From contig JAHFPI010000030.1 in NCBI GenBank assembly GCA_023266795.1, positions 667 through 13,172 of the forward strand: DNA of 12,506 bases, written 5' to 3'. Shown piece by piece: positions 1 to 7,008 of this stretch. A model generated the notes under the pieces. It did not search any database and had not been told where the DNA came from. It saw only the letters and a list, made by a program, of their open reading frames with translations. The position numbers and the translations under genes are program-made. The DNA is from Rhodospirillales bacterium (lineage in GTDB: Bacteria; Pseudomonadota; Alphaproteobacteria; Micavibrionales; UBA2020). Positions within the stretch are counted from its first letter, which is position 1, and each line of letters starts with the position of its first letter.

Positions 1-437
1 TCCTGCTTCCTCGGCAGCTCATACGCCACTGGCGGTGGAGCCTCTGCCGTTGCAGGCTTCGCACGCAGGGTGACTGTTATGATATCCGGATACTCGTAAG
101 AATTATTGCTGGCGATGGCAGAGTCCGTGGGCGATGAAGTCGCGCCGTCGTACAGATGCGCTGTGATGGGGCTGTCATACACATGCGGCCTGACAAGAAC
201 GGCGCCGGGATAATAACCGGCTTTCTCGCAGGTCACCATCATGGGACGATACGAACGTTCCACCATAACGCGGCGCGGCGTCAGTACGCGATATTTAAGC
301 ACTTCTGTCGTGAGAACACAGTCTGCATTCTCCACGCCCGGCGTAACCACTTTGACTTTCTGGTACGCATCCTGAAACAAAGTGTTGCATCCGGACAGGA
401 CAAGAACGGCGGTGATCGCGAATAATGAAAGACGCAT
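1..437 (-). CDS. Small outer-membrane-type lipoprotein of unknown function (3' end cut by the window)
   Basis: The frame opens with ATG at 437-435 and stays open for 145 codons to the window edge, so the C-terminus is missing. A ribosome binding site, GAGAGGGAG, lies just upstream (about 441-450), which supports this start. The product begins with a short basic and hydrophobic signal peptide ending in a lipobox, L14-S-G-C17. This predicts lipid attachment at Cys17, and Asn at +2 fits sorting to the outer membrane. The mature part carries two further cysteines, C40 (in NADCVL) and C70 (in VTCEKAGY), flanking a TP-rich, strand-like stretch. This pattern reminds me of small PEGA-like lipoproteins, but I cannot assign a family with certainty. 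The visible C-terminal part is proline and alanine rich. It lies 54 nt downstream of clpB with no terminator between, so it may be read from the clpB promoter. The function is unknown. Confidence 0.8.
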   Translation of the reverse strand, partial: MRLSLFAITAVLVLSGCNTLFQDAYQKVKVVTPGVENADCVLTTEVLKYRVLTPRRVMVERSYRPMMVTCEKAGYYPGAVLVRPHVYDSPITAHLYDGATSSPTDSAIASNNSYEYPDIITVTLRAKPATAEAPPPVAYELPRKQ

Positions 438-491
438 GTGAAACTCCCTCTCTGTGTATTCATAGCGCAGACAGGTGAAAATATCAACTGC

Positions 492-3116
492 TCAGGCAAC
501 CGCCCCTTTGCTGGTTTTGCTTTCCTTCGGCTTCCGCGCGGCAGGAGTCATCACAAGCCCCGCCTTGCCCGCCGTGATCTCGACACGGCTATCATCCATA
601 ATCTTGCCCTCGATAATCAGGTTGGCGAGCGGGTTTTGCAGCTCTTTCTGAATAACGCGCTTCAAAGGCCGCGCGCCATAGGCCGGCTCATACCCCTTAT
701 CGGCCAGATACTGTTTGGCCTTGTCGTCCAGCACGATCTGGATGTTGCGGTCGGCGAGCATTTTTTGCAGGCCGAGCAGCTGAATATCCACAATCTGTAT
801 CATCATGTCGCGGCCAAGGCGGCGGAAGAGCAGGATTTCATCGATACGGTTAAGGAACTCGGGGCGGAACTTGCCGCGCACCTCCGCCATGACCTGCTCA
901 CGCACTTTTTCAACGCTCTCGCCTTCTTTCTGTTCAACCAGAAGCTCAGAACCAAGGTTGGAGGTCATGATGATGACCGTATTGGAGAAATTTACCACCC
1001 GCCCCTGCCCATCGGTCAGGCGGCCGTCATCGAACACCTGCAACAGGATGTTGAACACATCAGGATGCGCCTTCTCGACTTCATCAAACAGGATAACCTG
1101 ATACGGGCGGCGGCGCACGGCTTCGGTCAGCGACCCGCCTTCTTCATACCCGACATAACCGGGAGGAGCGCCGATCATCCGCGCCACGGAATGCTTCTCC
1201 ATGTACTCCGACATATCAACGCGGAGCATGGCCGCTTCGTCGTCGAACAAAAACTCGGCCAGCGCCTTCGCCAGCTCCGTCTTGCCCACGCCCGTCGGCC
1301 CCAGAAACAGGAACGTGCCCATCGGCTGGTTCTTGCGCTGCAATCCGGCGCGGGAGCGGCGCACGGCGTTGGCGATGGCGGAAACGGCATCCGCCTGCCC
1401 CACCACGCGTTTCATCAACTGGTCTTCCATCTTGAGAAGCTTGTCGCGTTCGCCCTGCAGCATCTTGTCAACAGGAACGCCCGTCCAGCGGCTGACGACG
1501 GCGGCGATATCGTTCTCGCGCACTTCCTCGTTGATCATCGCGTTACCCGCGCCTTTGCTGGCCTCGGCCAGTTTCGCTTCGAGCTGCGGAATCACGCTAT
1601 AGGTCAGTTCCCCGGCACGCGTCCAGTTGCCGGCGCGGTGCATCTGCTCCAGCTCAAGCCGCGCCTTTTCCAGCTCTTCCTGAATCTTCTGCCCTGCGGA
1701 AAGCTTGTCCTTCTCCGACTTCCATTTGGAAGTCATCTCCGCCGACTGCTTTTCAAGCCCCTTCAGTTCTTCCTCCAGTTTTACGAGACGCTCGCGGGTA
1801 GCCTTGTCGTCTTTCTCTTTTTTGAGGGCTTCGCGCTCAATCTTCAGCTGGATGACACGGCGGTCCAGCTCGTCGAGTTTTTCCGGCTTGCTATCCACTT
1901 CCATGCGCAGCCGTGACGAGGCTTCATCCATCAGGTCAATCGCTTTATCTGGCAGGAAACGGTCGGAAATATAGCGGTTGGACAGCGTCGCCGCCGCCAC
2001 GATCGCGCCGTCGGTGATCCGCACGCCGTGATGCAGCTCGTATTTTTCCTTCAGCCCGCGCAGGATGGAAATGGTGTCCTCCACCGACGGCTCGCCCACG
2101 AATACCGGCTGGAAGCGCCGTTCCAGCGCGGCATCCTTCTCGATATGCTTGCGGTATTCCTCAAGCGTCGTCGCGCCGATCATGTGCAGCTCGCCCCGCG
2201 CCAGCGCCGGTTTCAGCATGTTGCCGGCATCCATCGCGCCTTCGGCCTTGCCTGCGCCGACGAGCGTATGCAACTCGTCCAGAAACAACAGAACCTCCCC
2301 CGCCGCCGCGCGCACTTCTTCCAGCACGGCCTTGAGACGTTCCTCGAACTCGCCGCGAAACTTGGCTCCCGCGATCATCGCGCCCAGATCCAGCGACAGC
2401 AGCTTTTTGCCTTTCAGGCTTTCCGGCACGTCGCCGTTGAGAATACGCAGCGCCAGCCCTTCAATGATGGCGGTCTTGCCGACTCCCGGCTCGCCGATCA
2501 GCACCGGATTGTTCTTGGTGCGGCGCGCCAGCACCTGAATGGTGCGGCGGATTTCCTCGTCACGGCCGATCACCGGATCGAGCTTGCCGTCACGCGCCGC
2601 CTGCGTCAGGTCGCGGGTGTATTTCTTGAGCGCCTCGAACTGGTCTTCCGAGGAAGCGCTGTCGGCGGTGCGCCCCTTGCGCAGCGTGTTGATCGCCTGA
2701 TTGAGCTTTTCGGCGTTAACGCCGCTTTTTTGCAGCAGCTTAGCCGAGTCAGACTGCGGCACCAGCATGATGGCCTGCAGCAGCCTTTCCAGCGTGACGA
2801 AGGCATCGCCGGATTTCTTCATCACCTGCTCGGCCTGATCGAATATCTTGGCGAGGTTCGGTGACATGTGTATCTGCCCCGCGCCGCTGCCTTCGACCGA
2901 TGGCATCTTGGAGAGCAGCACTTCGACACCGGATAGTACATCCTCCGGTCTGCCTCCCGCCGAGCGGATAAGATTTTTCACGACTCCGCTATCATCGTCG
3001 AGCAATGTTTTCAGCAGGTGTTCCGGCTGCAAAAACTGGTGGTCATGCCGCAGCGCCAGCGTCTGCGCCGCCTGAATAACCGATTTCGACCGCTCGGTGA
3101 ATTTTTCGAAGTCCAT
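492..3116 (-). CDS. clpB: ATP-dependent chaperone ClpB (Hsp100 disaggregase)
   Basis: ClpB is a cytoplasmic hexameric AAA+ unfoldase that pulls proteins out of aggregates together with DnaK. The 874 residues match the usual family length. In order there are the N-terminal Clp repeat domain (about 1-145), the first AAA+ domain with Walker A GEPGVGKT (208-215), Walker B with D280/E281 and arginine fingers R333/R334, the coiled-coil middle domain (about 405-530) that docks DnaK, and the second AAA+ domain with Walker A GPTGVGKT (606-613), pore-loop GYVG (653-656), Walker B D678/E679 and sensor-2 GAR (814-816). The middle domain separates it from ClpA and ClpC. The ATG at 3116 has AGGAG 8 nt upstream. 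In E. coli a second start near residue 149 makes a short form; here the linker at 140-165 has no in-frame ATG, GTG or TTG, so that form is not expected. The terminator and promoter just upstream make it the first gene of its own unit. I saw no clear sigma-32 site. Confidence 0.98.
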   Translation of the reverse strand: MDFEKFTERSKSVIQAAQTLALRHDHQFLQPEHLLKTLLDDDSGVVKNLIRSAGGRPEDVLSGVEVLLSKMPSVEGSGAGQIHMSPNLAKIFDQAEQVMKKSGDAFVTLERLLQAIMLVPQSDSAKLLQKSGVNAEKLNQAINTLRKGRTADSASSEDQFEALKKYTRDLTQAARDGKLDPVIGRDEEIRRTIQVLARRTKNNPVLIGEPGVGKTAIIEGLALRILNGDVPESLKGKKLLSLDLGAMIAGAKFRGEFEERLKAVLEEVRAAAGEVLLFLDELHTLVGAGKAEGAMDAGNMLKPALARGELHMIGATTLEEYRKHIEKDAALERRFQPVFVGEPSVEDTISILRGLKEKYELHHGVRITDGAIVAAATLSNRYISDRFLPDKAIDLMDEASSRLRMEVDSKPEKLDELDRRVIQLKIEREALKKEKDDKATRERLVKLEEELKGLEKQSAEMTSKWKSEKDKLSAGQKIQEELEKARLELEQMHRAGNWTRAGELTYSVIPQLEAKLAEASKGAGNAMINEEVRENDIAAVVSRWTGVPVDKMLQGERDKLLKMEDQLMKRVVGQADAVSAIANAVRRSRAGLQRKNQPMGTFLFLGPTGVGKTELAKALAEFLFDDEAAMLRVDMSEYMEKHSVARMIGAPPGYVGYEEGGSLTEAVRRRPYQVILFDEVEKAHPDVFNILLQVFDDGRLTDGQGRVVNFSNTVIIMTSNLGSELLVEQKEGESVEKVREQVMAEVRGKFRPEFLNRIDEILLFRRLGRDMMIQIVDIQLLGLQKMLADRNIQIVLDDKAKQYLADKGYEPAYGARPLKRVIQKELQNPLANLIIEGKIMDDSRVEITAGKAGLVMTPAARKPKESKTSKGAVA

Positions 3117-3146
3117 GGGAGATACTCCTATATGCTGCTCCGCACC

Positions 3147-3175
3147 ATTATAGCACCGCCTGAGAATGCTTTTAA
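3147..3175 (-). promoter_or_regulatory. Putative sigma-70-type promoter of clpB
   Basis: On the minus strand there is a perfect TATAAT (-10, positions 3152-3147) and, after a 17-nt spacer, a -35-like TTAAAA (3175-3170, 4 of 6 matches to TTGACA). The start of transcription would fall near 3140, giving a leader of about 24 nt that holds the clpB ribosome binding site. The -35 box overlaps the U-tract of the terminator just upstream. ClpB is heat-induced in many bacteria, but no convincing sigma-32 consensus is visible here. Identification is by sequence match only. Confidence 0.6.
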
Positions 3176-3207
3176 AACAAAAAGGGCGCCCCGAAAGGCG
3201 CCCCTTT
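3171..3207 (-). terminator. Rho-independent terminator after the DUF4167 gene
   Basis: Read on the minus strand, an 11-bp stem (AAAGGGGCGCC pairing with GGCGCCCTTTT, including one G-U pair) closes a short loop and is followed by a T-rich run TTTTTGTTTT. This is a classical intrinsic terminator. It begins about 20 nt after the DUF4167 stop codon (3227) and should end the long lysC-to-DUF4167 transcript before clpB begins. The stem is nearly symmetric, but the long U-tract follows it only on the minus strand. Confidence 0.9.
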
Positions 3208-3226
3208 AACCGAATAAGTTAACGAA

Positions 3227-3823
3227 TTAGGCCGTTTCAGGTTCGCTCCGGCGCGGTGAATAATGGCGGCCGCCACGGTGCCTGTTCTGGTCGCCCTGCG
3301 GTTGTTCGTTATTATCGACAGGGATGGATGGCTGCGGTGCATCCGCTCCGTTTGGCTGCCCGCCATGACGAGGGCCGACAAGGAAACCCTGATCGAGATC
3401 GTTAAGGCCCTCAACCTGCGGGCTTGAGGCGCTATTGCCGTCAACCTGCACCGGCTGTACTTGCGGCTGCGGCTGTTGCTGCGGATTCTGCTGGTTATAC
3501 TGGTTGAATTCCTCGGTCATTTCATTGATAAAGCGCTGATAATGTTCAGCATGCTGCAGATAGCTTTCCGCCAGCACGCGATCTCCGGCGGAAGTCGCAT
3601 CCCGCGCCAAAGTCACATATTTTTCATTGATCTGGTAGGCTGTGCCGCGAATACGCACCTCGGGGCCGTTGCTGTCAAAGGTCTGGACACGCGGATTGAC
3701 GCGCCTGCCGCTTTGCTGCCCGCTATTATGGTGGTGTCCGCCCCCGCCGCTATTGCCGCCATTATAGCTTCCACCGCCACTACGGCCACCGCGCATACGC
3801 CTTGCGTTCTGATTATGTCTCAT
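3227..3823 (-). CDS. DUF4167 family protein, glycine/arginine-rich (function unknown)
   Basis: The product has 198 residues. Residues 1-45 are rich in Gly, Arg, Asn and Ser with a GGGGHHH patch. Residues 46-105 form the conserved core, with TFDSNGPEVRIRGTAYQI, KYVTLARDA, SAGDRV and LQHAEHYQRF, which I recognise as DUF4167. The rest is low complexity, with Q/P repeats (about 108-127) and a basic RHRGGRHYSPRR end. The frame is open upstream to 3946, but that extension overlaps prmC and lacks family similarity; the ATG at 3823 gives the family's usual MRHNQN-type N-terminus. Only a weak GAAG site precedes it. The gene is 52 nt downstream of prmC and is followed by a terminator, so it is probably the last gene of the operon. 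The RG-rich end could bind RNA, but that is inference; I know of no established function. There are no membrane segments. Confidence 0.9.
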   Translation of the reverse strand: MRHNQNARRMRGGRSGGGSYNGGNSGGGGHHHNSGQQSGRRVNPRVQTFDSNGPEVRIRGTAYQINEKYVTLARDATSAGDRVLAESYLQHAEHYQRFINEMTEEFNQYNQQNPQQQPQPQVQPVQVDGNSASSPQVEGLNDLDQGFLVGPRHGGQPNGADAPQPSIPVDNNEQPQGDQNRHRGGRHYSPRRSEPETA

Positions 3824-3870
3824 GCTGTTTTTTTCTTCACTTCGGTTGATATTAATGCCCCCACTCCCAA

Positions 3871-3886
3871 TCCCGCTATTGCGGGA
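3871..3886 (-). other. Short hairpin spanning the prmC stop codon
   Basis: A 6-bp perfect stem (TCCCGC and GCGGGA) closes a 4-nt loop and contains the prmC TAG stop at 3878-3876. No U-tract follows on the minus strand, so it is not a standard terminator. It lies in the only sizeable gap (52 nt) inside the long operon and could slow ribosomes, affect mRNA decay or shield the end of prmC. It may also be chance. Confidence 0.35.
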
Positions 3887-4796
3887 ACTTAGTTCGTTTC
3901 TGCCCTTGACGCTCGTCGGGACATATATTTTCTTTGACAGAAACAACTGGTTCTATGCTAGCAACAACACACCGGTCATGTCCAGCAAGATCCTGACAGG
4001 TGTTTAGCACAGACGCTCCCTGTCCTGCAAGTATCCCCTGAACAGCCGCCGTCTGAGACGCCCCGATTTCTAAAAAGACGTATCCCCCTTTGGCGACCAG
4101 ATGCGGCAGCAAACCCGCAATATCCCGATAACAATCAAGCCCATCCACCCCTCCGGCAAGGGCGCGGAGAGGGTCATATTGCCTGACCTCCGGCTCCAGT
4201 GCCGGTATTTCAGCTTCGGCGATATAAGGAGGGTTGCTGATAACCACATCAAAAGGCTTATCAACCGCCATTTTTTTCCAGTCTATTGTCATAAATTTAG
4301 ACCGGCCGGAAAGCCCGAGAGCTTCAGCATTCTGCCGCGCTGTCTGGACTGCATCCTCGCTGATGTCGATTCCTGTGCCCGTGACCTGTGGCAGCTCCTG
4401 TAACAGGGAGAGCAAAAGACATCCCGTGCCCGTCCCCAGATCCAATATGCTCAAAGATTCCTCTTTGCTGACGTACTTTAATACAGCTTCAATCAACGTC
4501 TCGGAATCTGCCCTTGGATCAAGAGTTTCCCGTGAAACCTTAAATTCTGACTTCCAGAATGAGCGCGTGCCGAGGATACGTGATACCGGCTCCCGCAAGA
4601 GCCGCCGCTGTGTCATTTTATCTAATGTTTTACTTTTGGAGTCACTGATTAATTCATTGTTATTTAAAAATAATTCTTCATGAGACATTTTCAGGGCTGC
4701 CTGCACCAGCAATCGCGCATCCAACTCCGGCGTATCCAGCCCGGCAGACCTGAATTTCTCCCTCATTTCAGCCAGAGCGACCTGTACCGTCACCAC
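3876..4796 (-). CDS. prmC: Release factor glutamine methyltransferase PrmC (HemK)
   Basis: PrmC uses S-adenosylmethionine to N5-methylate the glutamine of the GGQ motif in release factors RF1 and RF2, which raises termination efficiency. The 306 residues hold a helical N-terminal substrate-binding domain (about 1-85) with REPVSRILGTRSFW at 68-81 and the conserved TLDPRADSET motif (91-100), then a Rossmann-type domain with SAM motif ILDLGTGTG (117-125) and the catalytic NPPY (188-191). The start is GTG; a second GTG follows directly. The first (4796) overlaps the prfA stop by 7 nt, the second (4793) by 4 nt in a GTGA arrangement; GGAG lies 5 or 8 nt upstream. Overlap with prfA, which encodes its substrate, implies translational coupling. 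The 5' half is much more AT-rich than its neighbours (22% GC at 4621-4680). The residues after about 280 form a divergent, hydrophilic tail. Confidence 0.96.
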   Translation of the reverse strand: MVTVQVALAEMREKFRSAGLDTPELDARLLVQAALKMSHEELFLNNNELISDSKSKTLDKMTQRRLLREPVSRILGTRSFWKSEFKVSRETLDPRADSETLIEAVLKYVSKEESLSILDLGTGTGCLLLSLLQELPQVTGTGIDISEDAVQTARQNAEALGLSGRSKFMTIDWKKMAVDKPFDVVISNPPYIAEAEIPALEPEVRQYDPLRALAGGVDGLDCYRDIAGLLPHLVAKGGYVFLEIGASQTAAVQGILAGQGASVLNTCQDLAGHDRCVVASIEPVVSVKENICPDERQGQKRTKFPQ

Positions 4797-5866
4797 GAAA
4801 TCTCCGCCAGTTTCTCCGCCTGATCGTTGGAAATCAGCGGGTCGATGATTTCATCGAGGCATTCCCCGCTGACCACCCGGTCCAGCTTATAAAGCGTCAG
4901 GTTGATCCGGTGATCCGTTACCCGCCCCTGCGGGAAGTTATAGGTGCGAATCCTTTCCGACCTGTCGCCGGAGCCGACCTGCTCCTTGCGGTTGGCCGAG
5001 CGCTCCGAAGCCAGTTTTTGCCTCTGGGTCTCGTAAATACGGGAGCGCAGGATTTTCATCGCCCGCGCCTTGTTCTTGTGCTGGGATTTTTCGTCCTGCT
5101 GCTGCACTACGGTGCCGGTGGGAATATGGGTAATACGGACGGCGCTCTCCGTCTTGTTGACATGCTGCCCGCCGGCGCCGCCGGCACGGAACACGTCGAT
5201 CCGCAGGTCTTTGTCCTCAATGACAAGATCAACCTCTTCGGCCTCGGGAAGAACCGCCACGGTGGCGGCGGAAGTGTGGATGCGCCCGCTGGCTTCGGTG
5301 TTCGGTACGCGCTGGACGCGATGCACGCCGGATTCATATTTCAGCCGCGAGAAAACATTCTGCCCCGTGACTTCAATGACAGCCTGCTTGATACCACCCA
5401 GATCGCTGGCCGACATTTCCATCACTTCAAACAGCCAGTTGTGCTCCGTCGCATAGCGCTTATACATGTTGAACAGGTCGCCAGCGAACAGTGCCGCCTC
5501 ATCCCCGCCCGTTCCAGCACGGATTTCAAGGATGGCGTTTTTGGCATCCGCCGCGTCTTTGGGCAGCAGCGCCAGCTGGATTTCTTTTTCAAGCTGCGGG
5601 ATTTGCTCTTTCAGATGATAGAAATCCGCTTCCGCCAGCGCTTTCATTTCCTTATCGGCGCCGGCATCGGACATCATTGAGTCCAGGTCCTTCATCTCGG
5701 CCTTGGCTTTTTTTAGATCGCGAATCCGCCCCGCCAGCGGCGTCAGGTCGGAATATTCCTTCGACAGCTTTGAAAATTCCTGTGACGGCAGCGTGCCCGA
5801 CGACATCAGGGATTCGACTTCCTGAAAACGCCCCAGAACCTGATCGAGTTTACGATCGAGCGACAT
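4790..5866 (-). CDS. prfA: Peptide chain release factor 1 (RF1)
   Basis: RF1 reads UAA and UAG stop codons in the ribosomal A site and triggers hydrolysis of peptidyl-tRNA. The 358-residue length is typical. The N-terminal helical domain (1-100) is followed by the codon-recognition region with a PxT-type tripeptide, PNT (188-190), which marks RF1 rather than RF2 (SPF), and the GGQ loop RAGGAGGQHVNKTES with G232-G233-Q234. Q234 is the residue methylated by PrmC, encoded next and overlapping. The ATG at 5866 has GAGGGA about 10 nt upstream; an ATG nearer to that site is out of frame. ispG ends 15 nt upstream, so the gene is probably co-transcribed. Several operon members, including ispG, rodZ and lysC, end in TAG and thus need RF1 directly. 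RF2 is not in this window. Confidence 0.98.
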   Translation of the reverse strand: MSLDRKLDQVLGRFQEVESLMSSGTLPSQEFSKLSKEYSDLTPLAGRIRDLKKAKAEMKDLDSMMSDAGADKEMKALAEADFYHLKEQIPQLEKEIQLALLPKDAADAKNAILEIRAGTGGDEAALFAGDLFNMYKRYATEHNWLFEVMEMSASDLGGIKQAVIEVTGQNVFSRLKYESGVHRVQRVPNTEASGRIHTSAATVAVLPEAEEVDLVIEDKDLRIDVFRAGGAGGQHVNKTESAVRITHIPTGTVVQQQDEKSQHKNKARAMKILRSRIYETQRQKLASERSANRKEQVGSGDRSERIRTYNFPQGRVTDHRINLTLYKLDRVVSGECLDEIIDPLISNDQAEKLAEISW

Positions 5867-5881
5867 GGCAATACATTCCCT

Positions 5882-7006
5882 CTAAGCTGCGACGCTGTGC
5901 GCTTTGGTTTTTTCTATCTCCGCCGCTTTTTCCTCGACCAGTCTGACGAGATGGGCGACGATATCCTCGTTTTGCAGACGGTGGCTGGGCTGCCCCTTGA
6001 TATAGACCTGATGCGTGCCGCGCCCGCCGCCGGTGAAGCCGATATCCGTCATCAGCGCCTCACCGGGGCCGTTGACCACACAGCCGATCACCGATACCGT
6101 CATCGGCGTCGTGATGTGGGCGAGACGTTCCTCCAGCACCTTTACCGTTTCGATCACGTCGAACTGCTGCCGCGCGCAGGACGGACAGGAAATGACGTTC
6201 ACCCCGCGATGCCTTAAACCCAGCGATTTCAGCATATCGAAACCGACCTTGATTTCCTCCACCGGATCCGCCGACAGGGACACGCGGATCGTATCACCGA
6301 TCCCCGCCCAGAGCAGGCTGCCCATGCCGATCGACGATTTGACCGTCCCCGACCGCAATCCGCCCGCTTCAGTCACGCCGATATGAAGGGGGTAGTCGCA
6401 GGCCTCGGCCAATTGCTGATAGGCGGCGGCGGCCAGAAACACGTCAGAAGCCTTGCAGCTGATCTTGAAATTGAAAAAATCATGGTCTTCAAGAATTTTG
6501 ATATGGCGCAGGGCAGACTCGACCATCGCTTCCGGGCACGGCTCGCCGTAACGCTCCAGCAGGTCTTTTTCAAGGGAACCGGCGTTCACGCCGATACGGA
6601 TGGAGCAGTTGTGATCTTTTGCCGCCTTGACGACTTCGCGCACGCGCTCGTCGGAGCCGATATTGCCGGGATTGATGCGCAGACAGGCCGCGCCCGCCTC
6701 CGCCGATTCAATGGCACGCTTGTAATGAAAATGAATATCCGCCACAACCGGCACGGACACCTGCCGGATGATCTGTTTCAGCGCCTGCGTCGATGCCTCA
6801 TCCGGGCAGGACACGCGCACGATATCCGCACCCGCTTTCTCCAGCGCCCTGATTTGCGCCACGGTCGCCGCCACATCCGATGTCAGCGTATTGGTCATCG
6901 ACTGCACGGTGATCGGCGCATCGCCGCCTACCGGCACGGACCCGACCATGATCTGCCGCGACTTGCGGCGCTGAATCTGGCGATAGGGACGCAGGGCGTA
7001 GGACAT
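5882..7006 (-). CDS. ispG: 4-hydroxy-3-methylbut-2-en-1-yl diphosphate synthase IspG (GcpE)
   Basis: IspG is a cytoplasmic [4Fe-4S] enzyme of the MEP pathway. It reduces 2-C-methyl-D-erythritol 2,4-cyclodiphosphate to HMBPP, the precursor of quinone side chains and of the undecaprenyl carrier used in cell-wall synthesis. The 374 residues match the short bacterial form, without the plant-type insert. The N-terminal TIM-barrel region shows SMTNTLTSD (36-44) and RINPGNIG (110-117). The C-terminal domain holds the cluster ligands C274, C277 (CPSC) and C309, plus E316 in CVVNGPGEA. The ATG at 7006 comes 2 nt after the stop of the RodZ-like gene, so translation is probably coupled; its own ribosome binding site is poor. 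The gene ends in TAG. Confidence 0.98.
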   Translation of the reverse strand: MSYALRPYRQIQRRKSRQIMVGSVPVGGDAPITVQSMTNTLTSDVAATVAQIRALEKAGADIVRVSCPDEASTQALKQIIRQVSVPVVADIHFHYKRAIESAEAGAACLRINPGNIGSDERVREVVKAAKDHNCSIRIGVNAGSLEKDLLERYGEPCPEAMVESALRHIKILEDHDFFNFKISCKASDVFLAAAAYQQLAEACDYPLHIGVTEAGGLRSGTVKSSIGMGSLLWAGIGDTIRVSLSADPVEEIKVGFDMLKSLGLRHRGVNVISCPSCARQQFDVIETVKVLEERLAHITTPMTVSVIGCVVNGPGEALMTDIGFTGGGRGTHQVYIKGQPSHRLQNEDIVAHLVRLVEEKAAEIEKTKAHSVAA

Positions 7007-7008
7007 GT

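Noticed and set aside
438..1916. 492-codon open frame on the plus strand opposite clpB
   Set aside because: It lies antisense to an unmistakable clpB with all motifs intact, has no recognisable domain, and is rich in His, Leu, Arg and Phe, as expected when a GC-biased gene is read backwards.
2028..2864. 278-codon plus-strand frame within clpB
   Set aside because: It is fully inside clpB, where the protein shows conserved Walker and N-domain sequence; no independent sign of coding.
3824..3946. 41-residue N-terminal extension of the DUF4167 frame
   Set aside because: It overlaps the end of prmC and has no family similarity; the internal ATG at 3823 gives the usual MRHNQN start of the family.
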